64,000 nucleotides of DNA, from the NCBI RefSeq assembly GCF_023155275.1, contig NZ_JALMUV010000019.1, positions 56,669 to 120,668 on the forward strand, given 5' to 3'. The DNA comes from Streptomyces rhizoryzae (GTDB taxonomy: Bacteria > Actinomycetota > Actinomycetes > Streptomycetales > Streptomycetaceae). Each line of letters starts with the position of its first letter. Position 1 is the first letter of the stretch. Below are positions 37,567 to 46,600 of the stretch, one piece after another. Made by a program: the position numbers and the translations under genes. The notes under the pieces are model-generated. The model worked only from the letters and a program-made list of their open reading frames with translations, made no database searches and had not been told where the DNA came from.

Positions 37567-38310
37567 ATGGCCGGCGGAGTGACCAGGAACGACCAGCGGC
37601 GGCTCGCCGACGTCGCCGAACTGGAACGGGACCGCGCCCTGCTCGACCGCGCCGGCACCGCCGAGCGGGTCGCCGACATCCTGCGCGGCCGGATCACCGA
37701 GGGCTACTTCCCGCCCGGCGCCCGGCTGTCCGAGCAGAGCATCGGCGGGGCGCTGGGCGTCTCCCGCAACACCCTGCGCGAGTCGTTCCGGCTGCTCACC
37801 CACGAGCGGCTGCTGGAGCACCGGCTCAACCGCGGGGTGTTCGTCCGGGTGGTGACCGTCGAGGACCTCGACGACATCTTCCGGGTGCGGATGCTGGTGG
37901 AGTGCGCGGCCGTGCGCGGGCTGGGCCAGGGCCCGTACGGGCCGGCGGCGGACGCGTCGGTCCGGGCGATCGAGGCGGCGGTGCGGGCCGGTGAGACGGC
38001 CGCCGCGGACCGCGCCTGGGACGAGCTGTCCACCGCCAACCTCCGCTTCCACCAGGCGATCGTCGCGCTGGCCGGCAGCCCGCGGACCGACGAGCTGATG
38101 CGCGGCGTGCTGGCCGAACTCCGGCTGGTCTTCCACGTGATGGACGACCCCCAGCGCTTCCACTCGCCCTACCTCGTCCGCAACCGGCAGATCGTCCGGA
38201 CGCTGCTGGCCGGCGACGCGGCCGGGGCCGAGCAGCTGCTGCGGGCCTATCTGGAGGACTCCCGCACCCAGCTGTCGGCGGCCTACGCCCAGCGCATCGC
38301 CGAGCGCTAG
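37567..38310 (+). CDS. GntR-family regulator, FadR/FCD subgroup
   Basis: A 247-aa regulator with a winged helix at about residues 32-100 (ADILRGRITEGYFPPGARLSEQSIGGALGVSRNTLRESFRLLTHERLL) and an all-helical FCD effector domain (about 105-235) keeping Asp and His metal/ligand positions (DELSTANLRFHQAIVALAGS). It lies between pxpABC and the DUF969-DUF979-pcp genes and is bracketed by two identical operators. It very likely senses oxoproline or a related acid and controls both sides. ATG 37567 follows GGAGCGGAG. Confidence 0.85.
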   Translation: MAGGVTRNDQRRLADVAELERDRALLDRAGTAERVADILRGRITEGYFPPGARLSEQSIGGALGVSRNTLRESFRLLTHERLLEHRLNRGVFVRVVTVEDLDDIFRVRMLVECAAVRGLGQGPYGPAADASVRAIEAAVRAGETAAADRAWDELSTANLRFHQAIVALAGSPRTDELMRGVLAELRLVFHVMDDPQRFHSPYLVRNRQIVRTLLAGDAAGAEQLLRAYLEDSRTQLSAAYAQRIAER

Positions 38311-38350
38311 CGACGTTCGTCCGCGCTTTCCCCGCCGTCAACCCCTTGTC

Positions 38351-38366
38351 GGATCGTTCAACAATC
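38351..38366. promoter_or_regulatory. GntR operator copy 2, upstream of DUF969 gene
   Basis: GGATCGTTCAACAATC is the exact reverse complement of the site at 37443-37458. It lies 107 nt before the DUF969 start, equal to the spacing at the other promoters. Confidence 0.75.
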
Positions 38367-38472
38367 ACATAGCCTCCGCAGCAATCTCTTGTCGCTCCCC
38401 CGGATCCGCGGCCCCGGTGCCCCGTGGGCCGCCCGATTCCGCGGGGGACCGTACGCGGAAGGCGGTCGCTCC

Positions 38473-39183
38473 TTGATCGTGCTCCTTGGCGTGCTCGTGG
38501 TCGTCCTCGGCTTCGCCACGAAACGCAACCCCCTGCTGGTCGTCGCGGTGGCCGGGATCGTCACCGGCCTCCTCGGCGGACTCGACCCGGTCAAGGTGCT
38601 CGCCGCCTTCGGCGACGGCTTCGCCGGCAGCCGGTCGGTGACCATCTTCGCCATCACCCTCCCGGTCATCGGCCTCCTGGAGCGCTACGGCCTCCAGGAA
38701 CAGGCCCGTGCCCTGATCGCCCGCTTCGGCAAACTCACCACCGGCCGCTTCCTCACCCTCTACCTGGGCCTGCGGCAGATCGGCGCGGCCGTCGGGCTGA
38801 CCAACGTCTTCGGGCCGGCGCAGACCGTCCGCCCGCTCGCCGCCCCGATGGCGGAGGCCGCCGCCGAGCGCCGCCACGGCCGGTTGCCGGGCCGCACCCG
38901 GGAGAAGGTCCGCTCCTTCGCCGCCAGCGCGGACAACGTCGGCCTCTTCTTCGGCGAGGACGTCTTCCTCGCGGTCGGCTCGATCCTGTTGATCACCGGC
39001 TTCGTCAACACCACCTACGGCACCCACCTCGAACCGCTGCACCTGGCGCTGTGGGCGATCCCCACCGCGGTGTGCGCGTTCGCCGTCCACGGCTGGCGGC
39101 TGCTGCGCCTGGACCGCCACCTGGAGCGCGAACTGCTCACCGCCGCCGCGCAGTCCACGACCACCGCGGAGGCGAACCGATGA
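38473..39183 (+). CDS. DUF969 membrane protein, putative oxoproline permease subunit
   Basis: A 236-aa polytopic membrane protein with about five to six hydrophobic helices, starting LIVLLGVLVVVLGF. It matches DUF969, which is almost always paired with DUF979 and often adjacent to pxpABC and pcp, hence the inferred role in oxoproline or pyroglutamyl-peptide uptake. A TTG start at 38473 is favoured, with GGAAGG 10 nt ahead; GTG 38479 is possible. Longer starts would add a charged leader across the promoter. It overlaps DUF979 by ATGA. Transport is inferred from context only. Confidence 0.78.
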   Translation: MIVLLGVLVVVLGFATKRNPLLVVAVAGIVTGLLGGLDPVKVLAAFGDGFAGSRSVTIFAITLPVIGLLERYGLQEQARALIARFGKLTTGRFLTLYLGLRQIGAAVGLTNVFGPAQTVRPLAAPMAEAAAERRHGRLPGRTREKVRSFAASADNVGLFFGEDVFLAVGSILLITGFVNTTYGTHLEPLHLALWAIPTAVCAFAVHGWRLLRLDRHLERELLTAAAQSTTTAEANR

Positions 39184-40148
39184 TCAAGGCGGAGTGGTTC
39201 TACTGGCTGGTCGGCCTGAGCTTTTTGGTGATGGCCGCCCAGATGGTCACCGACCGCGGCAACCCCAAGCGCTTCGGCACCGGCGCCTTCTGGGGCCTGG
39301 TCGGCGCCGGCTTCATCTACAGCAGCTGGGTCGTCACCAAGCGGGCGCCGGCCGAGCCCCTGGGCGCCGCGGTGCTGGTGATGGCCGTCCTGGCCGGCTT
39401 CGGCTGCACCGGGCGCGGCACCCCGCGCACCACCACCCCCCAGGAGCGCACCGCGAGCGCCGCCCGCCTGGGCAACCGGCTGTTCATCCCGGCGCTGACC
39501 ATCCCGGCCGTCGCGATGGCCTGCGCACTCGGCGTCAAACACCTCTCCATCGGGGGCGAGCCGGTCCTCCAGCAGGGCAGCGAGACCATCCTCGGCCTGG
39601 GCATCGGGGCGGTGGCCGCCCTCGCCGTCGCCATGCTGCTGCTGCGCGAGAAGCGGCTGTCGGTACCGGTACAGTCCGGCCGCACCATGCTGGAGGCGAT
39701 GGGCTGGGCGATGCTGCTGCCGCAGATGCTGGCCACCCTCGGCACCATCTTCCAGGTCTCCGGCGTCGGCGGCCAGGTCGGCAAGCTCGCCACCGCCGTG
39801 CTCCCGAAGGACTCCCTCTACGTCGCGGTGGCCGTCTACTGCCTGGGCATGTTCGCCTTCACGCTCGTCATGGGCAACGCCTTCGCCGCCTTCCCCGTGA
39901 TGACCGCGGCCGTCGGCTGGCCCGTCCTGATCGGCCACTTCCACGGCAACCCCGCCGCCGTCCTCGCCCTCGGCATGCTGGCCGGCTTCTGCGGCACCCT
40001 CGTGACGCCCATGGCCGCCAACTTCAACATCGTCCCGGCGGCGCTGCTGGAACTGAAGGACCAGTACGGGCCCATCAAGGCGCAGCTGCCGACCGCCGGC
40101 ATCCTGCTCGGCTGCAACATCCTGATCATGGCGCTGTTCGCCTTCTGA
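39180..40148 (+). CDS. DUF979 membrane protein, putative oxoproline permease subunit
   Basis: A 322-aa integral membrane protein with about eight to nine helices, beginning MIKAEWFYWLVGLSFLVMAAQM. Conserved GNAFAAFPVMTAAVGWP and GFCGTLVTPMAANFNIVPAALLE loops resemble re-entrant transport motifs. The start overlaps the DUF969 stop by ATGA, supporting a two-subunit complex. It is followed 14 nt later by pcp. Substrate is inferred from the operon. Confidence 0.8.
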   Translation: MIKAEWFYWLVGLSFLVMAAQMVTDRGNPKRFGTGAFWGLVGAGFIYSSWVVTKRAPAEPLGAAVLVMAVLAGFGCTGRGTPRTTTPQERTASAARLGNRLFIPALTIPAVAMACALGVKHLSIGGEPVLQQGSETILGLGIGAVAALAVAMLLLREKRLSVPVQSGRTMLEAMGWAMLLPQMLATLGTIFQVSGVGGQVGKLATAVLPKDSLYVAVAVYCLGMFAFTLVMGNAFAAFPVMTAAVGWPVLIGHFHGNPAAVLALGMLAGFCGTLVTPMAANFNIVPAALLELKDQYGPIKAQLPTAGILLGCNILIMALFAF

Positions 40149-40162
40149 CCCCGGGAGACCGG

Positions 40163-40843
40163 ATGACCTCCACCACGACCCCCGCCCCGGCGGGCCCCGC
40201 GACCCGGGTCCTGCTCACCGGCTTCGAGCCCTTCGGCGGCGAGACCGCCAACCCCTCCTGGGAGGCGGTGCGCACCGCGGTGGCCGCACCGCTCGACGGG
40301 CTGGCGTTGCACGCCGTGCAACTGCCCTGCGTCTACGGCCGGTCGCTCTCCCATCTGCGCGCCGCGATCGACGAGATATGTCCCGACGTCGTGGTGTGTG
40401 TCGGGCAGGCCGGCGGGCGCCCGGACATCACCGTCGAACGGGTCGCCGTCAACGTCGACGACGCCCGCATCCCCGACACCGCCGGCGCCGCACCCATCGA
40501 CGAGCCCATCGTCCCCGGCGGCCCCGCCGCCTACTTCTCCACCCTCCCGATCAAGGCGTGCGTGGCGGCCGTCCGCGCCGCGGGCCTGCCCGCCTCGGTC
40601 TCCAACACCGCCGGCACCTTCGTCTGCAACCACGTCTTCTACGGGCTCGCCCACCTCATCGCCACCGAACTGCCGCACCTCCGCGGCGGTTTCGTGCACG
40701 TCCCCTACGCGCCCGAGCAGGTCACCGACCGCGCCCAGCCCTCGCTGCCGGTCGGCGCGACCGCCACCGCCCTGCGCGAGATCGCCGCCACCGCCGCCCG
40801 CACCCGCACCGACCTGCGCATCGCCGAGGGGGCCACGCACTGA
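40163..40843 (+). CDS. pcp: Pyroglutamyl-peptidase I
   Basis: A 226-aa C15 cysteine peptidase that removes N-terminal pyroglutamate from peptides, releasing 5-oxoproline for PxpABC. The catalytic triad is intact: Glu92 in VERVAVN, Cys155 in GTFVCNHVFYG, and His179 in FVHVPY. The N-terminal LLTGFEPFGGETANPSW is diagnostic. Start ATG 40163 follows GGGAGACC. It is third in the DUF969-DUF979-pcp operon. It has no signal peptide and so acts in the cytosol on imported peptides. Confidence 0.93.
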   Translation: MTSTTTPAPAGPATRVLLTGFEPFGGETANPSWEAVRTAVAAPLDGLALHAVQLPCVYGRSLSHLRAAIDEICPDVVVCVGQAGGRPDITVERVAVNVDDARIPDTAGAAPIDEPIVPGGPAAYFSTLPIKACVAAVRAAGLPASVSNTAGTFVCNHVFYGLAHLIATELPHLRGGFVHVPYAPEQVTDRAQPSLPVGATATALREIAATAARTRTDLRIAEGATH

Positions 40844-40958
40844 CCCGCCGGACCGGCCGGTAAAATGATCAGCCGGCCGGACGGCGGGTCCGGGTCACCG
40901 GTCCGTCAAGGGGCCCGGTCGCGGTCCACCCATGGCGGGATCCGCGCCGTTTCGTCCG

Positions 40959-40981
40959 TTGTCAGTACCAGCGCCTACTCT
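40959..40981 (+). promoter_or_regulatory. RecA-independent DNA-damage (PafBC-type) promoter
   Basis: TTGTCAGTA-N8-TACTCT matches the actinobacterial RecA-NDp consensus tTGTCRgtg-N8-TAnnnT at every strongly conserved position. The -10 element ends 7 nt before GTG 40989, the normal distance for a transcript that begins at the start codon. Confidence 0.65.
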
Positions 40982-40988
40982 GTGCGAC

Positions 40989-42527
40989 GTGACTTTTTCC
41001 GCCCCCGGGGCCGCTGCGCCCCAGCTCAACGGCCAGGCCCGGCCCGCGCCGGGCCCCGCCGCCGACGAAGGACTGGCCCGCCGGCTGCGCGCCCTGGCGT
41101 GCACCGCGCCGCTGCACGACCTCGACGCGCGCAAGGCCAACCTCGCGGGCGAGTACGGCGTCTACGCCATGGCGGAGGTGGCCCTCGCGGTCATCGACCT
41201 GGTCACCCTCAACATGGACTTCGACACCGGCGCCGACCACGAGGAGATAGTGGCCAAGGTCCTCCCGCGGGTCGCCGCCCAGGCCCCGGACCGCCCCGCC
41301 GCCGAGCACGAGCGGGTCGCCCGCTGGGTGCTGGAGAACCTCATCAACGTCGGCAGCGTCGACCGCGGCTTCCGCGCCGTCTACGGCACCTTCGGCACCG
41401 ACGGCCGGTACGTCCGCCGCGACTACGACTTCAAGCTCATCGAAGAGGTCCCCGGCGCCGGCGGCGAGGTCTACCTCCGCGCCACCGACGAAGCCGTCAA
41501 CGTCCTGGTCGGTGCCCTCGACACCGACGTCACCAGCGCCCAGATCGCCGCCGAGGTCAAGCTGGAGGTGCTGATCAGCCGCGGCCGCCTGGCCGACGCC
41601 CAGCTCGCCGCCGAACAGGCCCGCTACCGCACCGTCCAGTACGCCGAGACCCTCCGCAAGACCCTGGAGGCCACCCGGCGCAACGTCCGCTCGGTCGACT
41701 GGCTGCGCACCGTCCCCGACATGATCAACGAGGCGCTGGACCACGTGGCCGACCGCTACCGCCACGAGAACGCCATCCTCACCAACATCCGCAAGGCTCG
41801 CGACGAGGCCGAGGCGGTGGACGCCCGCACCGGCGAGCACAAGCGCCGCGCCGCCGAGCTCGTGGACATTGTCAAGGACTGCATCCGCCGCCACACCCAG
41901 CTCCAGTCCCGCCTCCTGGAGGCCGGCCCGCTCTTCCGCGCCGAACAGGACCGCCAGGCGTTCGCCGCCCCCGCCGCCCGCACCGGCCTGGACCTCTACG
42001 GCCAGCTCGTCGCCCCCGTCCTGCCGCTCCCCGTCGAGCAGGCCACCCGGGTCACCGACGCCTTCTTCGCCCGCGGCACCGGACTGCGCACCCCCGCCGC
42101 CGTCCGGGTCGCCGACCTCGTCGAGGTGCTGCTCACCCCGCCCGCCGAGCGCGAGCACCTGGGCGCCGAGATGCCCGAGCCGGACCTCGTCGCCACCCCC
42201 GACGACAGCCGCTTCAGCGAGGCCCAGCTGGACGCCGCGATGGCCCTGCTCGACCTGCCCGCCGACGCCCCCCGCCGGCTGTCCGGCCTGCTCGCCGAGG
42301 CCCGCCGCACCGACCCCGAACTCCCCTACCTGGTCGCCCTGCTGGCGGTGCACGCCGCCAGCCCGCCGGTCGGCACCGCCTACCGCCAGGGCGAGCAGCG
42401 GCTGCTGTTCGCCGTGGACGACGGCACCGAGCTGACCGACCCCGAGTTCGGCGGCGCCGACCTCATCGTCGGCACCGCCCTGCTGGACGCCGCCGGGATG
42501 GCCGCCGACCGCTCGGAGGTGGCCTGA
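40989..42527 (+). CDS. Kleisin-like subunit of an SMC complex (MukF/JetA-like)
   Basis: A 512-aa protein, first of three genes laid out as condensin-like MukF-MukE-MukB/JetABC. Residues about 20-170 look like a winged-helix N-domain (YGVYAMAEVALAVIDLVTLNMDF, with WVLENLINVG). Long amphipathic helices follow at about 175-330 (AEQARYRTVQYAETLRKTLEATRRNV). A second wing-like domain lies near the C-terminus (AAVRVADLVEVLLTPP). No enzymatic motif is seen. GTG 40989 fits a leaderless transcript; ATG 40932 lies upstream of the -10 box and has no good ribosome site. Assignment rests on gene order, size and fold-like pattern rather than strong sequence identity. Confidence 0.6.
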   Translation: MTFSAPGAAAPQLNGQARPAPGPAADEGLARRLRALACTAPLHDLDARKANLAGEYGVYAMAEVALAVIDLVTLNMDFDTGADHEEIVAKVLPRVAAQAPDRPAAEHERVARWVLENLINVGSVDRGFRAVYGTFGTDGRYVRRDYDFKLIEEVPGAGGEVYLRATDEAVNVLVGALDTDVTSAQIAAEVKLEVLISRGRLADAQLAAEQARYRTVQYAETLRKTLEATRRNVRSVDWLRTVPDMINEALDHVADRYRHENAILTNIRKARDEAEAVDARTGEHKRRAAELVDIVKDCIRRHTQLQSRLLEAGPLFRAEQDRQAFAAPAARTGLDLYGQLVAPVLPLPVEQATRVTDAFFARGTGLRTPAAVRVADLVEVLLTPPAEREHLGAEMPEPDLVATPDDSRFSEAQLDAAMALLDLPADAPRRLSGLLAEARRTDPELPYLVALLAVHAASPPVGTAYRQGEQRLLFAVDDGTELTDPEFGGADLIVGTALLDAAGMAADRSEVA

Positions 42528-42621
42528 TGCCTGCGCCCCAGCGCCGCCCCCCGACCGCGGCCGGCCCGCCCCCGCCGCGCCGCGCGACACCCCCGACCGC
42601 CCCCCGCAAGGAGCTTGCCCC

Positions 42622-43593
42622 GTGACCCAGTACGACGCCGGCGAGGTGCCGCAGCCCACCCCGGCGCCCGGCACCGGCGAGGTGGCCTGGGGCGCACCGG
42701 CCGACGCCCCCCGAACGGCCCCGGCCGCCCCCCTCCCCGACGCCCCCGGCGAGCAGGTGCGCACCCCCGCGCTCACCCCCGCCGACGCCGCCGACGCCGC
42801 CCGGCTGGTCTCCTACGGCCTCCAGCCCAAGCTGCTGCCGGCCCGCGACGCCGGCTACGCCGACCTGCTGCGCCGCTATCGGGACGAGCCGGCCTTCGCC
42901 CGGCTCGCGGACGCCGTCGCCGGCGGCCTCGGCCTGATCGTCCTGGAGGTCTCCACCCGCGCCGGCATGGCCGTCACCGCCGCCGAGGACTCCGTCTTCG
43001 CCGTCCGCATGGGCGACTACGCCCGCCGCGCCTCCGCCGACTCCGCCGACCGCTTCCTGCACGGCCTGGCCCACCTGGCCGTCGCCGCCCTGGCGTTCCC
43101 CCGCCCGGAGGACCTCGCCGACGACGGCTACATCGGCCGGATCACCGTCAACGGCGTCGACGCCTTCGTCCGCCAGGCGTGCCGCCGCCTGGAGGAGCGC
43201 GCGGAGCAGGACGGCGAGAACACCGACCCGGCCACCGGCGCCCCCGGCCTGGAGTCCGCCTGGCGGGTCTACGCCCGGCGCAGCGCCACCGGCGCCACCA
43301 AGGACGCCCGCCGGCTGGCCGGTTCGACCACCGGCATCATCGCCAAGGCCGTCGCCTTCCTCGTCGACTCCGGCTTCCTCCAGCGCACCGGCGACGACGC
43401 CGGCGGCGCCTACCGCACCACCGCCCGCTACCAGCTCCAGGTCCGCGACATGGCCGGCAGCGCCGCCATGGCCGAGCTGCTGGAGCTGGGCATCGTCCCG
43501 GTCTCCGACGGCAGCGCCTCGCTGCTGCCCGGCGAGGAGACCGACGATCTCGACCTGGTCGCCGAGGCCGGTCTGCCGTTCCACTCCGGCTGA
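42622..43593 (+). CDS. MukE/JetB-like winged-helix subunit
   Basis: A 323-aa protein. A Pro/Ala-rich disordered N-terminus (1-55) is followed by a helical winged-helix body (about 60-290, for example LRRYRDEPAFARLADAVAGGLGLIVLEVS, then AKAVAFLVDSGFLQRTG-wing-YRTTARYQLQVRDM). Its size and position between a kleisin-like and an SMC gene match MukE/JetB, which clamps the kleisin to the ATPase heads. GTG 42622 follows AAGGAGC. A 94-nt spacer separates it from the previous gene, bridged by a 32-codon frame whose ends overlap both neighbours. Confidence 0.58.
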   Translation: MTQYDAGEVPQPTPAPGTGEVAWGAPADAPRTAPAAPLPDAPGEQVRTPALTPADAADAARLVSYGLQPKLLPARDAGYADLLRRYRDEPAFARLADAVAGGLGLIVLEVSTRAGMAVTAAEDSVFAVRMGDYARRASADSADRFLHGLAHLAVAALAFPRPEDLADDGYIGRITVNGVDAFVRQACRRLEERAEQDGENTDPATGAPGLESAWRVYARRSATGATKDARRLAGSTTGIIAKAVAFLVDSGFLQRTGDDAGGAYRTTARYQLQVRDMAGSAAMAELLELGIVPVSDGSASLLPGEETDDLDLVAEAGLPFHSG

Positions 43594-43659
43594 CCGCCCG
43601 CCGCCCGGCCCCGCCCCGCCCCGCCCACCGACCCACCCACACACCAACGAGAGTCCGCC

Positions 43660-46600
43660 ATGTACGAGCTGTCCCGGGTCCGCCTCTACTCCATCGGGCC
43701 CGCCGGTGCGCGCTACGCCGACACCGTCCTGGACCTGCGCGGGGTCGGCGCGCCGGTGCCCCAGCCGGCCCCGGCGCAGGCGGACTTCTTCGAGGACGAG
43801 CCGGTCGGCCCGCCGCGCCGCCCGGCCCCGGCCGGCGTGCTCTTCCTGGAGAACGGCGGCGGCAAGTCCGTCCTGCTCAAGCTGATCTTCTCGGTGATGC
43901 TGCCCGGCCACCGCAACACCCTGGGCGGCGCCAGCTCCGGCGTGCTCCGCAAGTTCCTGCTGGCCGACGACTGCGGCCACGTCGCCCTGGAGTGGCAGCA
44001 CGTCCTCACCGGCGAGACCGTCGTCGTCGGCAAGGTCAGCGAATGGCGCGGCCGCCAGGTCTCCAACGACCCCCGCAAGTTCGCCGAGGCGTGGTACAGC
44101 TTCCGGCCCGGCCCCGGCATGAGCCTGGACTCCCTCCCGGTCGCCGAGGCCACCCTCGTCCGCCCCCGCACCGAGCAGGGCGAGGGCAGCTCCGGCGCGC
44201 ACGGCCGGCGCCGCACCATGAAGGGGTTCCGCGACGCCCTCACCGAGGCCGGCAAGAGCTACCCGAACCTCGACGTGGTCTGGGAAGAGGTCCACGAGCG
44301 CTGGAACGAACACCTCGGCGACCTCGGCCTGGACCCCGAACTCTTCCGCTACCAGCGGGAGATGAACGCCGACGAGGGCGAGGCGGCCGGCCTCTTCGCG
44401 GTCAAGAACGACTCCGACTTCACCGACCTGCTGCTGCGCGCGGTCACCGACACCCGGGACACCGACGGCCTGGCCGACCTCGTCCACGGCTTCGCCCACA
44501 AGCTCGGCCGCCGCGCCGAGCTGACCGCCGAACGGGACTTCACCGCCGGCTCGCTGGACCTGCTCTCCCGGATCGCCGAGGCCGCCGAGGCCCGCGAGCG
44601 GGCCCGGGGGGTGCACGCCGGTGCCGAGCGCCGCACCCGCGCCCTGGCCCAGCGGCTGTCCGCGCGCGGTACCGAGGAGCGCGGCCGGGCCGCCGAACTG
44701 GCCGAGGCGGTGGCCGGCGCCGCGCACCGGGTCACCGACGCCGAGCGCACCCGCGAGCGCCGCGCCCTGGTCTCCGCCGAACTCGCCTACCGCCACGCCT
44801 CGCTGGCCCTGGCAGCCGCCGAGAAGGGCGCCGCCGCCCAGCGCCGCGAGCTGAACGACGCCCGTACGCTGCACAGCGCCTGGCAGGCCGCCGAGATCGC
44901 GCTGCGCCACCGCGCCGCCGCCGACCGCTCGGCCCGGGTCGCCGCCGCCATCCGCGAGGCCGAACGGGACGCCGCCCCCGCACTGGCCGCCCGCGCCACC
45001 GCCGCCGCCGACCTGGTGCGCGCCCTGCACGGCGCCGCCGAGGCCGGGGAGCGGCTCGCCAACGAGGAGGAGGAGCGGTCCGCCGCCCTCCAGGAGGCCG
45101 GCGAGTCCGCGCACCGGGACGCCACCACCGCCGCCACCCGCGCCCAGCGCGCCCGCAGCGAGGCCGAGCACCTCAAGCAGCGGCTCGCCGAGGTCGCCCA
45201 GGAGACCGAGGAGGCGGTCCGGGCCGGCTGGCTCGACGGCGCCGCGCAGGACGCCGACCCGGCCCGCGCCGCGCTCGCCGCCTCGGACGCCGAGAAGACC
45301 GCGGTGGCCGCCTGGGACTCGGCCCGGGAGACCGCTCGCCAGGCCACCGAGCAGGCCCGCGAGGCCGCCGCCCGGCACGCCGCCGCCGAACTCGCCGCGG
45401 CCCGCGCCGAGGACGCCGCCCAGGCCGCCGAGCGCGCCCACGACGCCGAGCGCCGGGCCGCCGAGTCGATCGGCGCCGAGCAGCGGCTCACCGAACTCCT
45501 CGGCCTGCCCGAGGCGTCCGCGATCCCGCTGCCCGGCCCGCGCACCGCCGAGGGCGGCGCAGCCACCGCCGACCCCTCGCGGCGCGCCGCCGGGCCGCTC
45601 ACCGCCGAGGAGCTGGACCGCGCCGCCGACGCCCTGCGCGACCTCCTGGAGGACGGCGTCGCCGCGGCCGAACGCCAGCTGTTCGACCTGCGCACGGCCG
45701 CCGCCGACGACGCCCGGATCCTGGGCGCCCTGGGCGACGGCGGGCTGCTGCCGCCCGGCCCGGACGTGCTGGCCGCGGTGGAGTATCTGGGCGAGCACGG
45801 CGTCCCCGCGCTGCCCGGCTGGCGCTATCTGGCCCAGTCCGTCGACCCCGCCGACCACGCCCGGGTGCTGTCCGCCCGCCCCGAGCTGGTCGACGGCGTG
45901 ATCATCACCGACCCGGACACCCACGCCCGGGCCCGCGAGGTGCTCTCCCAGGCCGCGCTGCTGCCCCGCTCCACCGTCGCGGTCGGCACCGCCGCCGCCC
46001 TGCTGGCCCCCACCGGGCCCCAGGACGCCGAGGACACCGGCGTCTTCCTCGTCCCGCCGAACCCGGCGATGCACGACGAGTCCGCCGCCGACGAGGAGCG
46101 CCGCGCCCTGCGCGCCCGCGCCACCGCCCGCGACGAGGAGATCCGGACGCTGGCCGCCCGACTCGGCCAGGACCGCGCGCTCGCCGCCCGGCTGGCCTCC
46201 TGGCGGGCCGGCTGCCCGGCGGGCCGGCTCGCCGAGCTGGCCGAGGCCGCCGCGGCCGCCCGGACCGCCGCGGAGCAGGCCGCCGCCGAACTGGCCGAGG
46301 CCCGGGCCGCCCGCGCCGAGACCGAGGAGACCGCCGCCGAGGCCACCCGGGTGCGCGACGAGCGGCAGGAGGCCGCCCAGCGCGCCCGGCGCGCCGCCGA
46401 CCTGCTGGCCGGCCTCGCCCACCGGCTCCGCGAACGGGCCGGCTGGCAGACCCGGATGCGCGAACTGGCCGACGAGGCCGCCGAGTTCGAGGCCCGCGCC
46501 GAGGAGTGCGTGGACCGCGCCCGGGCCGCCGACGAGGACCGCAGGGCCGCCCAGCGGGCCGCCGACGACGCCCGCCGCACCGCCCGCGCGCTGCGCGCCG

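Noticed and set aside
38346..38368. TTGTCGGAT as another damage-type promoter before DUF969
   Set aside because: No TAnnnT follows at the required 8-bp distance, and the bases belong to the GntR operator.
40932..40988. ATG 40932 as start of the kleisin-like gene
   Set aside because: It lies upstream of the -10 box, lacks a ribosome site and adds a low-complexity leader; GTG 40989 fits leaderless transcription better.
42463..46422. 1319-codon open frame on the minus strand across the MukE-like and SMC genes
   Set aside because: It is antisense to well-supported genes and has a Gly/Val/Leu-rich low-complexity product, an effect of high third-position GC.
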